From positions 248,001 through 312,000 of the forward strand of contig NZ_JAEB01000001.1 in NCBI RefSeq assembly GCF_000518685.1: 64,000 bases of DNA, given 5' to 3'. Both the position numbers and the translations under genes were made by a program. Numbering within the stretch: the first letter of the stretch is position 1; each line of letters opens with the position of its first letter. Source of the DNA: Eubacterium xylanophilum ATCC 35991. GTDB lineage: Bacteria; Bacillota; Clostridia; Lachnospirales; Lachnospiraceae. A model generated the notes under the pieces. It had not been told where the DNA came from and did not search any database. It saw only the letters and a list, made by a program, of their open reading frames with translations. Of the stretch, positions 36,501-43,468 are shown piece by piece.

Positions 36501-37099
36501 AAATAGACGAAAAGATAGTAAGTATTCTATATGCCGAGAGCCTCAAACATACCAATGAACTACACAGTTTGGCGGTATTAAAGTACTTGTCATGTCAAAA
36601 AGAGTACTCTGACTTGGAGCGAGAATATGCTGAATATCAGATTAGTAATTTCTCGAATGCCAATGAGGTATTTCCTTTCATGAAGGATTTTATTGGGAAA
36701 TTACAAGTGCCAAATGAGGTTGAGCAATGTGCCACGGTGGTATACTTTAGTTCCAGAAGAGGCGACCCACAAATTCGAATTATTGACAAGGATCGCAGTG
36801 AAGTCAAGTCGATGAAGAGGGTTGTTGCCGATATCTATGTATTTAACTGTCCGGTTTTTGTTGGAGATGACATGGACTATGAAATAATAGAAAAAAATAC
36901 TTTGACCGTACTGGACAAAGGGCATCTCAGTTCCGGAGTTTCAGTTTCGGCTATAGGTGATAGAATAGACAGTTTTTATGATATTATCAATTTCATGAGT
37001 AAGGCTGTCAATGAGGGTAATAGTTCTGATTTCCAGCGTTTTGCAGCGGAGTATCAGAAGAAACAACATATTGCCGACAGTTTGTTTGGACCTATTTGA
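33578..37099 (+). CDS. very large protein with Ig-like and helical-repeat regions (DUF5717-like)
   Basis: 1173 residues with no signal peptide and no clear membrane helix. Residues about 15-110 read as an Ig-like beta domain (LSTEKLIFEVSQAGETKKSFVISN). A second beta domain lies at about 205-290 (DSEIVVGIGPWGYTNIRVSS). The middle, about 295-870, is mostly alpha-helical and solenoid-like (ELVKVLSEYSDIF, YEDNEKIMRYVL, HSLAVLKYLSC). The C-terminus (about 1030-1173) returns to beta strands. I believe this is the Lachnospiraceae family DUF5717, from memory. It is probably a cytoplasmic scaffold. The weak Shine-Dalgarno suggests coupling to the preceding gene 15 nt upstream. Confidence 0.8.
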   Translation: MKEKMMLLSQGKFVYQEPKVRLSTEKLIFEVSQAGETKKSFVISNTRGTNIKGFCVSPCNSLEFKPVFSGKENEIEVVARAGEHSPGEVIEGEIQIVTDCGETALPMEIRIFANALLPEITSYDDFVELAKRDFSKAAEIFCDNKFIDSYINSYNDKRLYQYLTKKNPKEQALEEYLVSHRDKKAMQFMTNRTQLVFKTMGQDIDSEIVVGIGPWGYTNIRVSSTADFLTLEKEVLTEKDFVENHSVLRFHIDGKKVAECNRHAVIVFENIYQKIEVKVKVVGESGAYGKQKKHQLQECYARFHRAQIAFMMDPRKSVELVKVLSEYSDIFERDEKNKMLYRGYLGYLTGDQAYKDEFLDYIIGMSAPDSYEDNEKIMRYVLTQYVKYLIDGDQETKRNLIERLGEYYSANCRNIMTFILLDRLGGISEFPINIRKELEYFAEKNVRNPYVSLYHMTLLINNTDALTELNPHNITTLFFGLKYGIMTRELSLKIAFLIAKNKKLNPSLLALLSGCYRVFPSEDLLHGICALLIRTESTDKKFFPWFNLGVSNRLRITELFEYYMYTMDSKMLDAALPTVVTYFKYENHLRSSVKASFFASIVRNKNKHPEYYEIYRDMIRDFVISQIKKRVIDQNMAVLYDEFISEKDVNIDIAEDLVEILFDYNIRVDNPNIDRVLVVQDETAVKKVYNLKRSEANIALPTSHYNLYFLDRDGRYHGRTITYHLDKYLMVKTLAKKCYELGVNNEKLLTHVFSEALKKDQINAVDAEAIHSVIKSDKYGIEYGTKALLKLYDFYKSTGDDAALAEVISRMDFKYLPSSRRSGVLQTLIQFKEYDRAISELKKYDIKSGTKKILLLLVSSKIEENPHQFDPFYMQLADELFGSGIANEISLRYLCEFYMGYTHHLLEIYRRTIKRGVDITDGAIERLLGQALFVNADLSEYKDVFLEYHEYGANRTLVKAVLNSYAYFYITRDIKIDEKIVSILYAESLKHTNELHSLAVLKYLSCQKEYSDLEREYAEYQISNFSNANEVFPFMKDFIGKLQVPNEVEQCATVVYFSSRRGDPQIRIIDKDRSEVKSMKRVVADIYVFNCPVFVGDDMDYEIIEKNTLTVLDKGHLSSGVSVSAIGDRIDSFYDIINFMSKAVNEGNSSDFQRFAAEYQKKQHIADSLFGPI

Positions 37100-37120
37100 T
37101 AGTTAGGAGAAGGAGAATTC

Positions 37121-38323
37121 ATGAGTCAACGAAAGTTATATGTGGGATTAGATATTTATAACGATATTACATATATGTCTGTGATGCGTGATGGCGCTGA
37201 GCAACCTGAGTTGATTGGTTTTGGCAAAAATGCTGACATCAGGATTCCCACCTTGGTCAATGTACCGGGTGCCAACGAAGTGCTTGAGGGATTTATGGGT
37301 AAAGTATTTCGCGGAGAGGACATAATAGTCAACGATAAGAAGATTGATCCGACTCATATCTTCATGTCATTTTTCAGTCGAACACTGACGATATTGCGAA
37401 AAAAATATCCAAGTGAGACCATCGCTTCACTCGTTGTGACAACGGAGTTTGACGATTATAAATATTATGAATATATGTATGCCGGTTTGGAGAGAATAGG
37501 TATTAAAAAAGACAGGGCTATGATAGTTAGACATGCTCAAGCTTTTGTCCAGTATGCCACTGCACAGGACAGAAAATACTGGGTGAACAGTGCTAGCTTA
37601 GTTGACTATTCAAGGGGGCATATCCACTATTATAACATGAAGGTAGATACCTTTAGGCATCCGTCAACTCTCAGTGTAGAGGACAAGAATTATGATGAAT
37701 TTATCCCTATGTTTGAGAATGAATCCACTAGCGATGAGGAGAAGAATTCAATCTTTCTCAATATGGTTAACGGTGCAATTCACGGGAAAATCATAACGAG
37801 CATTTATATGCAAGGTGACGCATTTGCCGATGGATTTGGAGAGGAAGCTATGAAAGAAATGGCTCTCAATAAACATATATTCAAAGAAGAGTTGATCTAT
37901 GTCAAAGGTGCGTGCTATGGTGCCAGAGCATTTTCCTCTGAAGAAGATAACAAGTTCATCTATATAGATGATAATATGATTCTTGCAAATGTCACAACTA
38001 AGGTATATACCGATGCTGAGGAGCAGACAATAGTCCTTGCAAAGGCGGGAATTCCATGGTATCAAGTGGATTTGGACTTTGATGTTATCCCTGATGGAGA
38101 TGACAAATTAGAGATTGATTTTAAAAATGTTCTTACCAATCAGGATATTTATAAGGTCATACAATTAGATGGTATCAAAAAAAGGCTTGATAAGGAAACA
38201 CGTATTAATGTCTCGGTGAAATTTGTAAAAAAAGACAGATGTATCATCACTGTTCGAGACAAAGGCTTTGGTGATTTTATCCCTTCTTCTTACAGAATAT
38301 GGGAAGAAGTAGTTGATATTTAG
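37121..38323 (+). CDS. degenerate Hsp70/actin-like protein (DUF5716-like)
   Basis: 400 residues. The N-terminal half follows the order of an Hsp70 nucleotide-binding domain: YVGLDIYNDITYMSVM (place of phosphate loop 1), RIPTLV, SETIASLVVTTEFDDYKYYEYMYAGLERIGI (cf. the PAYF helix region), MIVRHAQAFVQYAT (cf. EPTAAALAYG) and SLVDYSRGHIHYYNM (place of phosphate loop 2). Both glycine-rich loops are lost: DIYNDI in place of DLGTT, and DYSRGH in place of DLGGGT. ATP hydrolysis is therefore doubtful. I believe it belongs to DUF5716, from memory. It is encoded 21 nt after the 1173-residue protein and probably works with it. Confidence 0.8.
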   Translation: MSQRKLYVGLDIYNDITYMSVMRDGAEQPELIGFGKNADIRIPTLVNVPGANEVLEGFMGKVFRGEDIIVNDKKIDPTHIFMSFFSRTLTILRKKYPSETIASLVVTTEFDDYKYYEYMYAGLERIGIKKDRAMIVRHAQAFVQYATAQDRKYWVNSASLVDYSRGHIHYYNMKVDTFRHPSTLSVEDKNYDEFIPMFENESTSDEEKNSIFLNMVNGAIHGKIITSIYMQGDAFADGFGEEAMKEMALNKHIFKEELIYVKGACYGARAFSSEEDNKFIYIDDNMILANVTTKVYTDAEEQTIVLAKAGIPWYQVDLDFDVIPDGDDKLEIDFKNVLTNQDIYKVIQLDGIKKRLDKETRINVSVKFVKKDRCIITVRDKGFGDFIPSSYRIWEEVVDI

Positions 38324-38333
38324 GGAGGTCCTT

Positions 38334-39089
38334 ATGTTTATATTATGTAAAGGTTCACGCGCTAAAAAACCATACATAGTGCCGATTTCCGAAGAAAAAA
38401 TATACTCGATTGAAGAGATGTGTTATTACATATATAACAATATATATAAGATTACAGAAGAGTTTTTTACAGATGATCTTCCGGCTTGGATAAGAGATGA
38501 ACTTCATATGTTATATCTTGCCAAGAAGATGAAACAGCTCATCGACGAAAAACACGATATCAAGGATTTGGTCGTGACAATTATGTGCGCTTGCGACTAT
38601 TATCGCGAGGAAGAAATAGTAAAACTAGTGACAGTTATGGAAAAGATTGCGCACCTGCCAAGCTATAAGCGCAACAAGATGAAGGCCGATCAGTACTTGA
38701 GTGCAGGTAAATACTCTATTAGTCTGTTGGAGTACAGAAGTATTCTGAATCACCCCTCTGTAAAAATGTTCAGTGACGAGGAAAGAGGCGCTCTTCTCCA
38801 CAATCAAGCTGTGGCACTTCTGCATGTATCTTCTTTTGAAGAGGCGGAAAAAAGTTTTGAAGAAGCATATATCATGAACAAGCGCGAGGAGACAAAGCTT
38901 CAGTATTTGTTCATGCTACTTTTTGAAAATAAGCAAAGGGAGTTTGAGGAAAAGGCAGTTAGCATGGGAGTTACACCCGAACAAATAATTAAGATTAAGA
39001 GCACATATGATAAGATTGAAGGCGAGTGTGTAGTGGAAGATAGAGACCCTGCCTTCATCACAGAATGCATCGCCAAGTTGCGCGATTAG
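38334..39089 (+). CDS. small helical-repeat (TPR-like) protein, unknown function
   Basis: About 251 residues. The frame opens at 38313 but the ATG at 38334 has GGGAGG upstream. An N-terminal domain of about 110 residues (SIEEMCYYIYNNIYKITEEFF) is followed by paired helices resembling TPR units: YLSAGKYSISLLEYRSILNH, ALLHNQAVALLHVSSFEEAEKSFEEAY and LQYLFMLLFENKQREFEEKA. No signal peptide or membrane helix. The gene sits 10 nt after the Hsp70-like gene, which suggests it is a partner or adaptor (inference). Confidence 0.8.
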   Translation: MFILCKGSRAKKPYIVPISEEKIYSIEEMCYYIYNNIYKITEEFFTDDLPAWIRDELHMLYLAKKMKQLIDEKHDIKDLVVTIMCACDYYREEEIVKLVTVMEKIAHLPSYKRNKMKADQYLSAGKYSISLLEYRSILNHPSVKMFSDEERGALLHNQAVALLHVSSFEEAEKSFEEAYIMNKREETKLQYLFMLLFENKQREFEEKAVSMGVTPEQIIKIKSTYDKIEGECVVEDRDPAFITECIAKLRD

Positions 39090-39102
39090 AGGAGAATAAG
39101 TT

Positions 39103-40278
39103 ATGGGGTTATTTCGAAGGAAGAAAAAGAAAACTAATACAGCTCCTGAACTTAATACGGATACGATAGAACTACAAATCGAGGAACCAAAGCTTGAGCG
39201 TGAGAATGTAGATATCAAGAAAAAGAGTCAAAGATTGGAGTACATCCAAAGACTTTACGAAGAAATCCAGGATGAGAAACAGCAGATGGAGCGAGTTAAA
39301 GTGGAGTACTCAAGGGTGACAGAATCCCTCAAAGACATCCAGTGTATAGACCAGTGCTATCCCGAGGAGCGCGCGACAATCAGGGATATTGCGTCTACTA
39401 TATATGAACTCAGCAGAGAGCGGAACGAGCGTATGAAGCATTTGGTCAAGTTGGCGGAAGATCAGCGAAGCGCACTTCAGAAATACGAAGAAGACGTGGA
39501 ACATGATCTTGGAAGTTTACGTGAGTACGAGGACTATTTTACACGCCTAAAAAGCGATATGCGCCAGCTGACGAGTGAAAAACATATGCTTGTGGAGGAC
39601 AAGACTGAGATAATGCAACGCCAGGGACTTTTGAAGAAAGTGAGCAAGGTCTTGGCTCTTCTTGCTTGCCTGTTTACCATAATGATTGGAATTATTTTTA
39701 AGGTCTACAAATCGGATATTACTATTCCGTTCATATTGATTGTGGTATTTACGCTGGTATTTGCGCTGTTAATAGTCAGTGAGGCCAGAAAAAATAGAAC
39801 GGATATGATAATAACAGATAAGAAGTTAAACCGAGCAATATACCTTCTTAATAAGGTTAAAGTAAAGTATGTCAATACCAGCAAAACGCTTAATTACTTA
39901 TGTAGGAAATACAGGGTAAAAGATCATATTGAGCTAGAGTATGTCTGGGGGCAACACTTGAAATTAAATCGAGAGATGGCGAGACAGCGCGAGGAATCAT
40001 TTATTCTCAGTGAGAAAAATGATCAGTTGGTGAACTGCTTGCATAATATTGGAGTGAAGGACAAAGAAATATGGTTTTATCAGGCTAAGGCCTTGGTGGA
40101 TCCTAGAGAAATGGTAGAAATCAGGCATGAACTCAATGAGAAAAGACAACTGCTCAGAGATCAGCTTGAGTATAATCGCAATGTCATGCAAAACTATCTC
40201 GAGGAGATTGACCGCATAAGGGAGATGAATCCTGAGTATGAAAAGGATGTGGAATTCGTGCTGAAGAAGGCGTTGTAA
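39103..40278 (+). CDS. coiled-coil membrane protein, unknown function
   Basis: 391 residues. A basic N-terminus (FRRKKKKTN) and a long charged coiled coil (about 30-180) lead to two adjacent hydrophobic helices (about 184-204 and 208-225), with a second coiled region (about 230-390) after them. The two helices are close together, so both coiled regions should lie on the same, probably cytoplasmic, side. This architecture suits a membrane tether or scaffold. It is the last gene of the nine-gene run; argH has its own promoter downstream. Confidence 0.8.
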   Translation: MGLFRRKKKKTNTAPELNTDTIELQIEEPKLERENVDIKKKSQRLEYIQRLYEEIQDEKQQMERVKVEYSRVTESLKDIQCIDQCYPEERATIRDIASTIYELSRERNERMKHLVKLAEDQRSALQKYEEDVEHDLGSLREYEDYFTRLKSDMRQLTSEKHMLVEDKTEIMQRQGLLKKVSKVLALLACLFTIMIGIIFKVYKSDITIPFILIVVFTLVFALLIVSEARKNRTDMIITDKKLNRAIYLLNKVKVKYVNTSKTLNYLCRKYRVKDHIELEYVWGQHLKLNREMARQREESFILSEKNDQLVNCLHNIGVKDKEIWFYQAKALVDPREMVEIRHELNEKRQLLRDQLEYNRNVMQNYLEEIDRIREMNPEYEKDVEFVLKKAL

Positions 40279-40310
40279 AGAATTTAACAAGGGGGCTTCA
40301 CAAAAGCTTC

Positions 40311-40339
40311 TTGATAAAATCAGTCGATAATGTTATCAT
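40311..40339 (+). promoter_or_regulatory. promoter of argH
   Basis: TTGATA (40311-40316), a 17-nt spacer and TATCAT (40334-40339) about 40 nt before the argH start. Confidence 0.6.
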
Positions 40340-40376
40340 TAGACTAGTATAAATTTCGGAAAACGGAGGAATTGCC

Positions 40377-41753
40377 ATGAAACTTTGGGGAGGAAGATTT
40401 ACCAAGGAGACTAATCAGTTGGTTCATAATTTCAATGAATCACTTTCATTTGATCAGAAGTTCTATAAGCAGGATATTTTGGGAAGTATAGCCCATGTAA
40501 CTATGCTTGAGAAACAAGAGATTATAACGAGTGATGAGAAGGACAAAATCATCGATGGACTCAAGAGTATTCTCGATGACTTGGAGTCCGGAAAGCTTGA
40601 GATAACAACAGAACACGAGGATATCCACAGCTTTGTGGAGGCAAACCTAATCGAGAGAGTTGGGGATGCAGGTAAGAAGCTTCACACGGGAAGAAGCCGT
40701 AATGACCAGGTTGCTCTTGATATGAAGCTTTATACGAGAGATGAGATAATAACACTTAACGATCTTTTGAAGGAGCTTCTCGTGACTATTCACAATATAA
40801 TGTGTGAGAATGTGACGACATATATTCCTGGATTTACGCATCTTCAGAAGGCTCAGCCAACAACTGTTGCACATCACTTTGGAGCGTATTTTGAGATGTT
40901 CCGTCGCGACAGAAGCCGATTGAGAGATATCTATGATAGGATGAATTATTGTCCGCTTGGTTCAGGAGCTTTGGCCGGAACAACCTATCCGCTGGACAGA
41001 GAGTATACAGCGAAGCTACTCAACTTTGATGGACCAACTCTCAACAGCATGGATTCTGTTTCTGACAGAGATTACTTGATAGAGCTTCTCAGTGCGCTAT
41101 CGACTATAATGATGCATTTGAGTCGTTTCTGCGAGGAAATCATCATCTGGAATTCCAACGAGTATCGTTTTGTGGAGATAGATGATTCCTATTCGACCGG
41201 AAGCAGTATCATGCCACAGAAGAAAAATCCGGATATCGCAGAGCTCATACGTGGAAAGACAGGGCGTGTTTATGGAGCGCTCATCTCACTTCTAACAACC
41301 ATGAAGGGAATTCCTCTAGCATATAATAAGGACATGCAGGAGGACAAAGAGCTTACTTTTGACGCGATCGATACAGTTAAGGGCTGTATATCACTGTTCA
41401 CCGGTATGATTTCAACTATGCAATTTAGAAAAGAGAATATGGAGGCCAGCGCCAAGAACGGCTTTACAAATGCCACCGATGCAGCTGATTATCTCGTAAA
41501 TCACGGTGTTCCATTTAGAGATGCTCATGGAATTATCGGTCAGCTCGTACTCTTGTGTATAGAGAAGGATATCGCTCTTGATGACTTGCCACTAGATGAG
41601 TATAAGAAGATATGTGATGTCTTTGAGGAAGATATTTATGAGGCTATTTCCATGAAGACTTGTGTTGAGAAGCGTAATACCATAGGTGCTCCGGGCGAGA
41701 TTGCCATGAGAAGTGTCCTTGCTATTAATGAGAAGTATCTCGAAGAAAGTTAA
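40377..41753 (+). CDS. argH: argininosuccinate lyase
   Basis: 458 residues, the usual length. Cleaves argininosuccinate to arginine and fumarate, the last step of arginine synthesis. Family marks are KLWGGRF at the N-terminus, HTGRSRNDQVALD, GFTHLQKAQPTT and the signature GSSIMPQKKNPD. GGAGG precedes the ATG. argG is not adjacent, so the gene stands alone here. Its terminator appears to be broken by a repeat element (see 41786-41887). Confidence 0.97.
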   Translation: MKLWGGRFTKETNQLVHNFNESLSFDQKFYKQDILGSIAHVTMLEKQEIITSDEKDKIIDGLKSILDDLESGKLEITTEHEDIHSFVEANLIERVGDAGKKLHTGRSRNDQVALDMKLYTRDEIITLNDLLKELLVTIHNIMCENVTTYIPGFTHLQKAQPTTVAHHFGAYFEMFRRDRSRLRDIYDRMNYCPLGSGALAGTTYPLDREYTAKLLNFDGPTLNSMDSVSDRDYLIELLSALSTIMMHLSRFCEEIIIWNSNEYRFVEIDDSYSTGSSIMPQKKNPDIAELIRGKTGRVYGALISLLTTMKGIPLAYNKDMQEDKELTFDAIDTVKGCISLFTGMISTMQFRKENMEASAKNGFTNATDAADYLVNHGVPFRDAHGIIGQLVLLCIEKDIALDDLPLDEYKKICDVFEEDIYEAISMKTCVEKRNTIGAPGEIAMRSVLAINEKYLEES

Positions 41754-41785
41754 TTAATCTAGTCTCAAAGATGAGATAAGAAATG

Positions 41786-41806
41786 GGGCTGTCGCACTAA
41801 GACAGT
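41786..41806 (+). terminator. remnant of a GGGGCTGTC terminator after argH
   Basis: The sequence GGGGCTGTCGCACTAAGACAG differs by one base from the 5' part of the intact terminator at 20187-20207, but the final CCCC and T run are missing and a hairpin element begins instead. Confidence 0.55.
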
Positions 41807-41810
41807 CTAA

Positions 41811-41887
41811 AAACAGGAAGAGTCCAACCGACTCGAGACGCAATGCCCGCGCATTGAAGTCTCTCTCTGGTTGGCCTCTTCCTGTTT
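41811..41887. repeat. long imperfect hairpin element
   Basis: AAACAGGAAGAG and CTCTTCCTGTTT are the ends of an inverted repeat. Inside, CCAACC pairs with GGTTGG, and CAATGC-CCGC-GCATTG forms the tip. It has the shape of a MITE or REP-type element. No ORF inside. Confidence 0.6.
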
Positions 41888-41899
41888 CATTGGAAACGC

Positions 41900-41933
41900 A
41901 TATTGCTGGTCTTACAAGCTTTGCTTGTAAGAC
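41900..41933. repeat. GCTGGTCTTACAAGC palindrome, copy 1
   Basis: ATATTGCTG then GTCTTACAAGC (41909-41919), loop TTT, GCTTGTAAGAC (41923-41933): a perfect 11-bp stem. Further copies lie at 42995-43030 and 43038-43073, with a half copy at 59656-59671. Confidence 0.85.
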
Positions 41934-41967
41934 AATTATTATACTTATCTAGTGCTGACATTCCTCC

Positions 41968-42003
41968 TAAAAAAAATCTCAGGCTTCGAAAAACCTGAGA
42001 TTT
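41968..42003 (-). terminator. terminator of the PHP gene
   Basis: On the minus strand AAATCTCAGG, a 10-nt loop, CCTGAGATTT and a T run form a typical intrinsic terminator, 60 nt after the PHP stop codon. Confidence 0.88.
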
Positions 42004-42063
42004 GTGGTAAAATTAAGTATGATCAAAAACCTAATCTTACAGAAAAATTATAACTTATTTCTA

Positions 42064-42915
42064 TCAGTAATTAATATTCTTCAAAATTGTCTCCGGCACC
42101 CTCATGTTGCCACAGCCAACACCAATCTCGATATCTGGCTTATTGGAGCCGTGGAAATCGGAACCGCCGGTGATAAATAGACCATATTTTGAAGCCAGCC
42201 CCTTGACAAAAGGTTCGTCTCCACCGTGATTTCTCGAGTAGATGGCCTCGATGCCCTGGATGCCCAAATCCTTCAGGTCTACAATGAGCTTGTTCAGCTC
42301 CTCTATGGAAAGTTTGTAGAGCAGAGGGTGGGCGAGTACAGGTATTCCACCTGTGGAGAGTATCAACTCGATTCCCTCGCCTGGTGTGAGATACTTGCGA
42401 TGTACAAAAAACTCACTCTTGGGTGACAGGCAAGTCTTAAATGCCTTGTCTATTGACTCTACCCCTCCATTTGCCACCAGCAGCTTGGCAAAATGTGCTC
42501 TTGTGATAATGTTGTTGCCAAACTTCTCCATGAGCTCTTCGTAGGTTATGGGATATCCTGCATTTGCCAGGCGCTCACACATCTGGCGATTGCGATTGTC
42601 ACGCTCATTTGCCGCATCTTCCAAGGTCTTCAGAAGGTGCTCGTCGTCATAGTCAATGCCATATCCCAAGATGTGAATCTCCTTTTTTCTGTCGGGAAGT
42701 TCGTATTCGCAAGAGAGTTCAACGCCGGGTATGACCTTGATGGGGTTGCCCAGTCGCTCGGCCTCGGCCAGTGCTCGCTTAACTCCCAAAACTGTGTCGT
42801 GATCCGTCACTGCAAATGCAACGAGTTCCTTCTCTATTGCGTGGTTTACGAGTTCTTCCGGAGAAAATGTTCCGTCGGAACACGTAGAGTGTACATGTAA
42901 ATCTATATAATTCAT
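42064..42915 (-). CDS. PHP-domain phosphoesterase
   Basis: 283 residues, a single PHP domain. Metal-binding motifs are visible: HVHSTCSDGTFSP (His7, His9), FAVTDHDTV, IPGVELSCEY, ITRAHFA, VLAHPLL and GGSDFHG. The family includes 3',5'-nucleotide phosphatases and short-RNA exonucleases (RNase AM/TrpH type), so a role in nucleotide or RNA turnover is likely, but the substrate cannot be read from the sequence. The gene is flanked on both sides by the same palindromic repeat and has its own terminator. Confidence 0.9.
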   Translation of the reverse strand: MNYIDLHVHSTCSDGTFSPEELVNHAIEKELVAFAVTDHDTVLGVKRALAEAERLGNPIKVIPGVELSCEYELPDRKKEIHILGYGIDYDDEHLLKTLEDAANERDNRNRQMCERLANAGYPITYEELMEKFGNNIITRAHFAKLLVANGGVESIDKAFKTCLSPKSEFFVHRKYLTPGEGIELILSTGGIPVLAHPLLYKLSIEELNKLIVDLKDLGIQGIEAIYSRNHGGDEPFVKGLASKYGLFITGGSDFHGSNKPDIEIGVGCGNMRVPETILKNINY

Positions 42916-42994
42916 GATAATCCACCAATCTGCAGATATATATTGTTCCGGGGCACGTATCTGCTCGTGACACCCGTATATTTTAATTGGAATC

Positions 42995-43073
42995 GCATAT
43001 CGCTGGTCTTACTCACGTCGTTCGTAAGACAATAATCGCATATTGCTGGTCTTACAAGCATAGCTTGTAAGAC
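42995..43073. repeat. two further copies of the GCTGGTCTTAC palindrome
   Basis: Copy 2: GCATATCGCTG then GTCTTAC (43006-43012) and GTAAGAC (43024-43030), with a diverged tip. Copy 3: GCATATTGCTG then GTCTTACAAGC (43049-43059), loop ATA and GCTTGTAAGAC (43063-43073). Confidence 0.85.
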
Positions 43074-43131
43074 ATATTATACACTAACTTGAGTTAGAGG
43101 ACAAGGAAAAACGAAGCCCAGGACAAAAAAC

Positions 43132-43221
43132 AAGATATCGCCACATTCATTCTATCAGGTTAATCCGGTACAGGGCGGAGAAATTGTGGAGGATGCTATC
43201 AGAAATGCTAAGGAAAATTAA
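43132..43221 (+). pseudogene. fragment resembling an RlmD/TrmA-type uracil-5-methyltransferase
   Basis: In one frame the text reads KISPHSFYQVNPVQ followed by GGEIVEDAIRNAKEN and a stop. The first 14 residues match the conserved KISPxSFxQVN motif of RlmD/TrmA-type RNA methyltransferases; the tail does not look like the family. No start, no ribosome binding site and no remaining domain are present. I read it as a remnant left between repeats. Confidence 0.5.
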
Positions 43222-43263
43222 CGATATGCAGAAATTGAATATCATGATATAACATATAATTAT

Positions 43264-43292
43264 TTGTTAATTGAGAGTATAGCTGATATAAT
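43264..43292 (+). promoter_or_regulatory. promoter before the cyclophilin-like genes
   Basis: TTGTTA (43264-43269), a 17-nt spacer and TATAAT (43287-43292). A transcript from it would carry a leader of about 170 nt with three hairpins. Confidence 0.55.
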
Positions 43293-43308
43293 ATGAATTG
43301 TAAAGAGA

Positions 43309-43438
43309 TTTTAACTCAGTCGGAGCTTGTACCCCGACTGAGTTAAAACGCTCCGCGGGATGCGCACGGATTCGAATAGGAAGTGAGTCTGCTAAAGCAG
43401 ACCCGAATCCGGCGCGCAAGACTCGCGAGCGAGTCTTG
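43309..43438. repeat. three successive palindromes in a leader region
   Basis: First, TTTTAACTCAGTCGG (43309-43323) with CCGACTGAGTTAAAA (43334-43348), a perfect 15-bp stem. Second, GGATTCG and CGAATCC around an inner GTCTGCT-AA-AGCAGAC. Third, CAAGACTCGC-GA-GCGAGTCTTG (43417-43438). The stretch is more GC-rich than its surroundings, and no T run follows any stem. The 553-bp gap 42916-43468 holds this, copies 2 and 3 of the palindrome, the methyltransferase remnant and a promoter. Confidence 0.7.
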
Positions 43439-43468
43439 ACATGAATTTAGGAAAAGAGGAGACAGGTT

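Noticed and set aside
41900-43073. Possible CRISPR array in the repeats round the PHP gene
   Set aside because: Only a few copies, irregular distances, a gene lies between them and no cas gene is near. The units are palindromes of REP type.
43309-43348. Intrinsic terminator reading of the 15-bp hairpin
   Set aside because: The stem is followed by ACGCTCC, not a T run, and the genes downstream would then lack a promoter after it.
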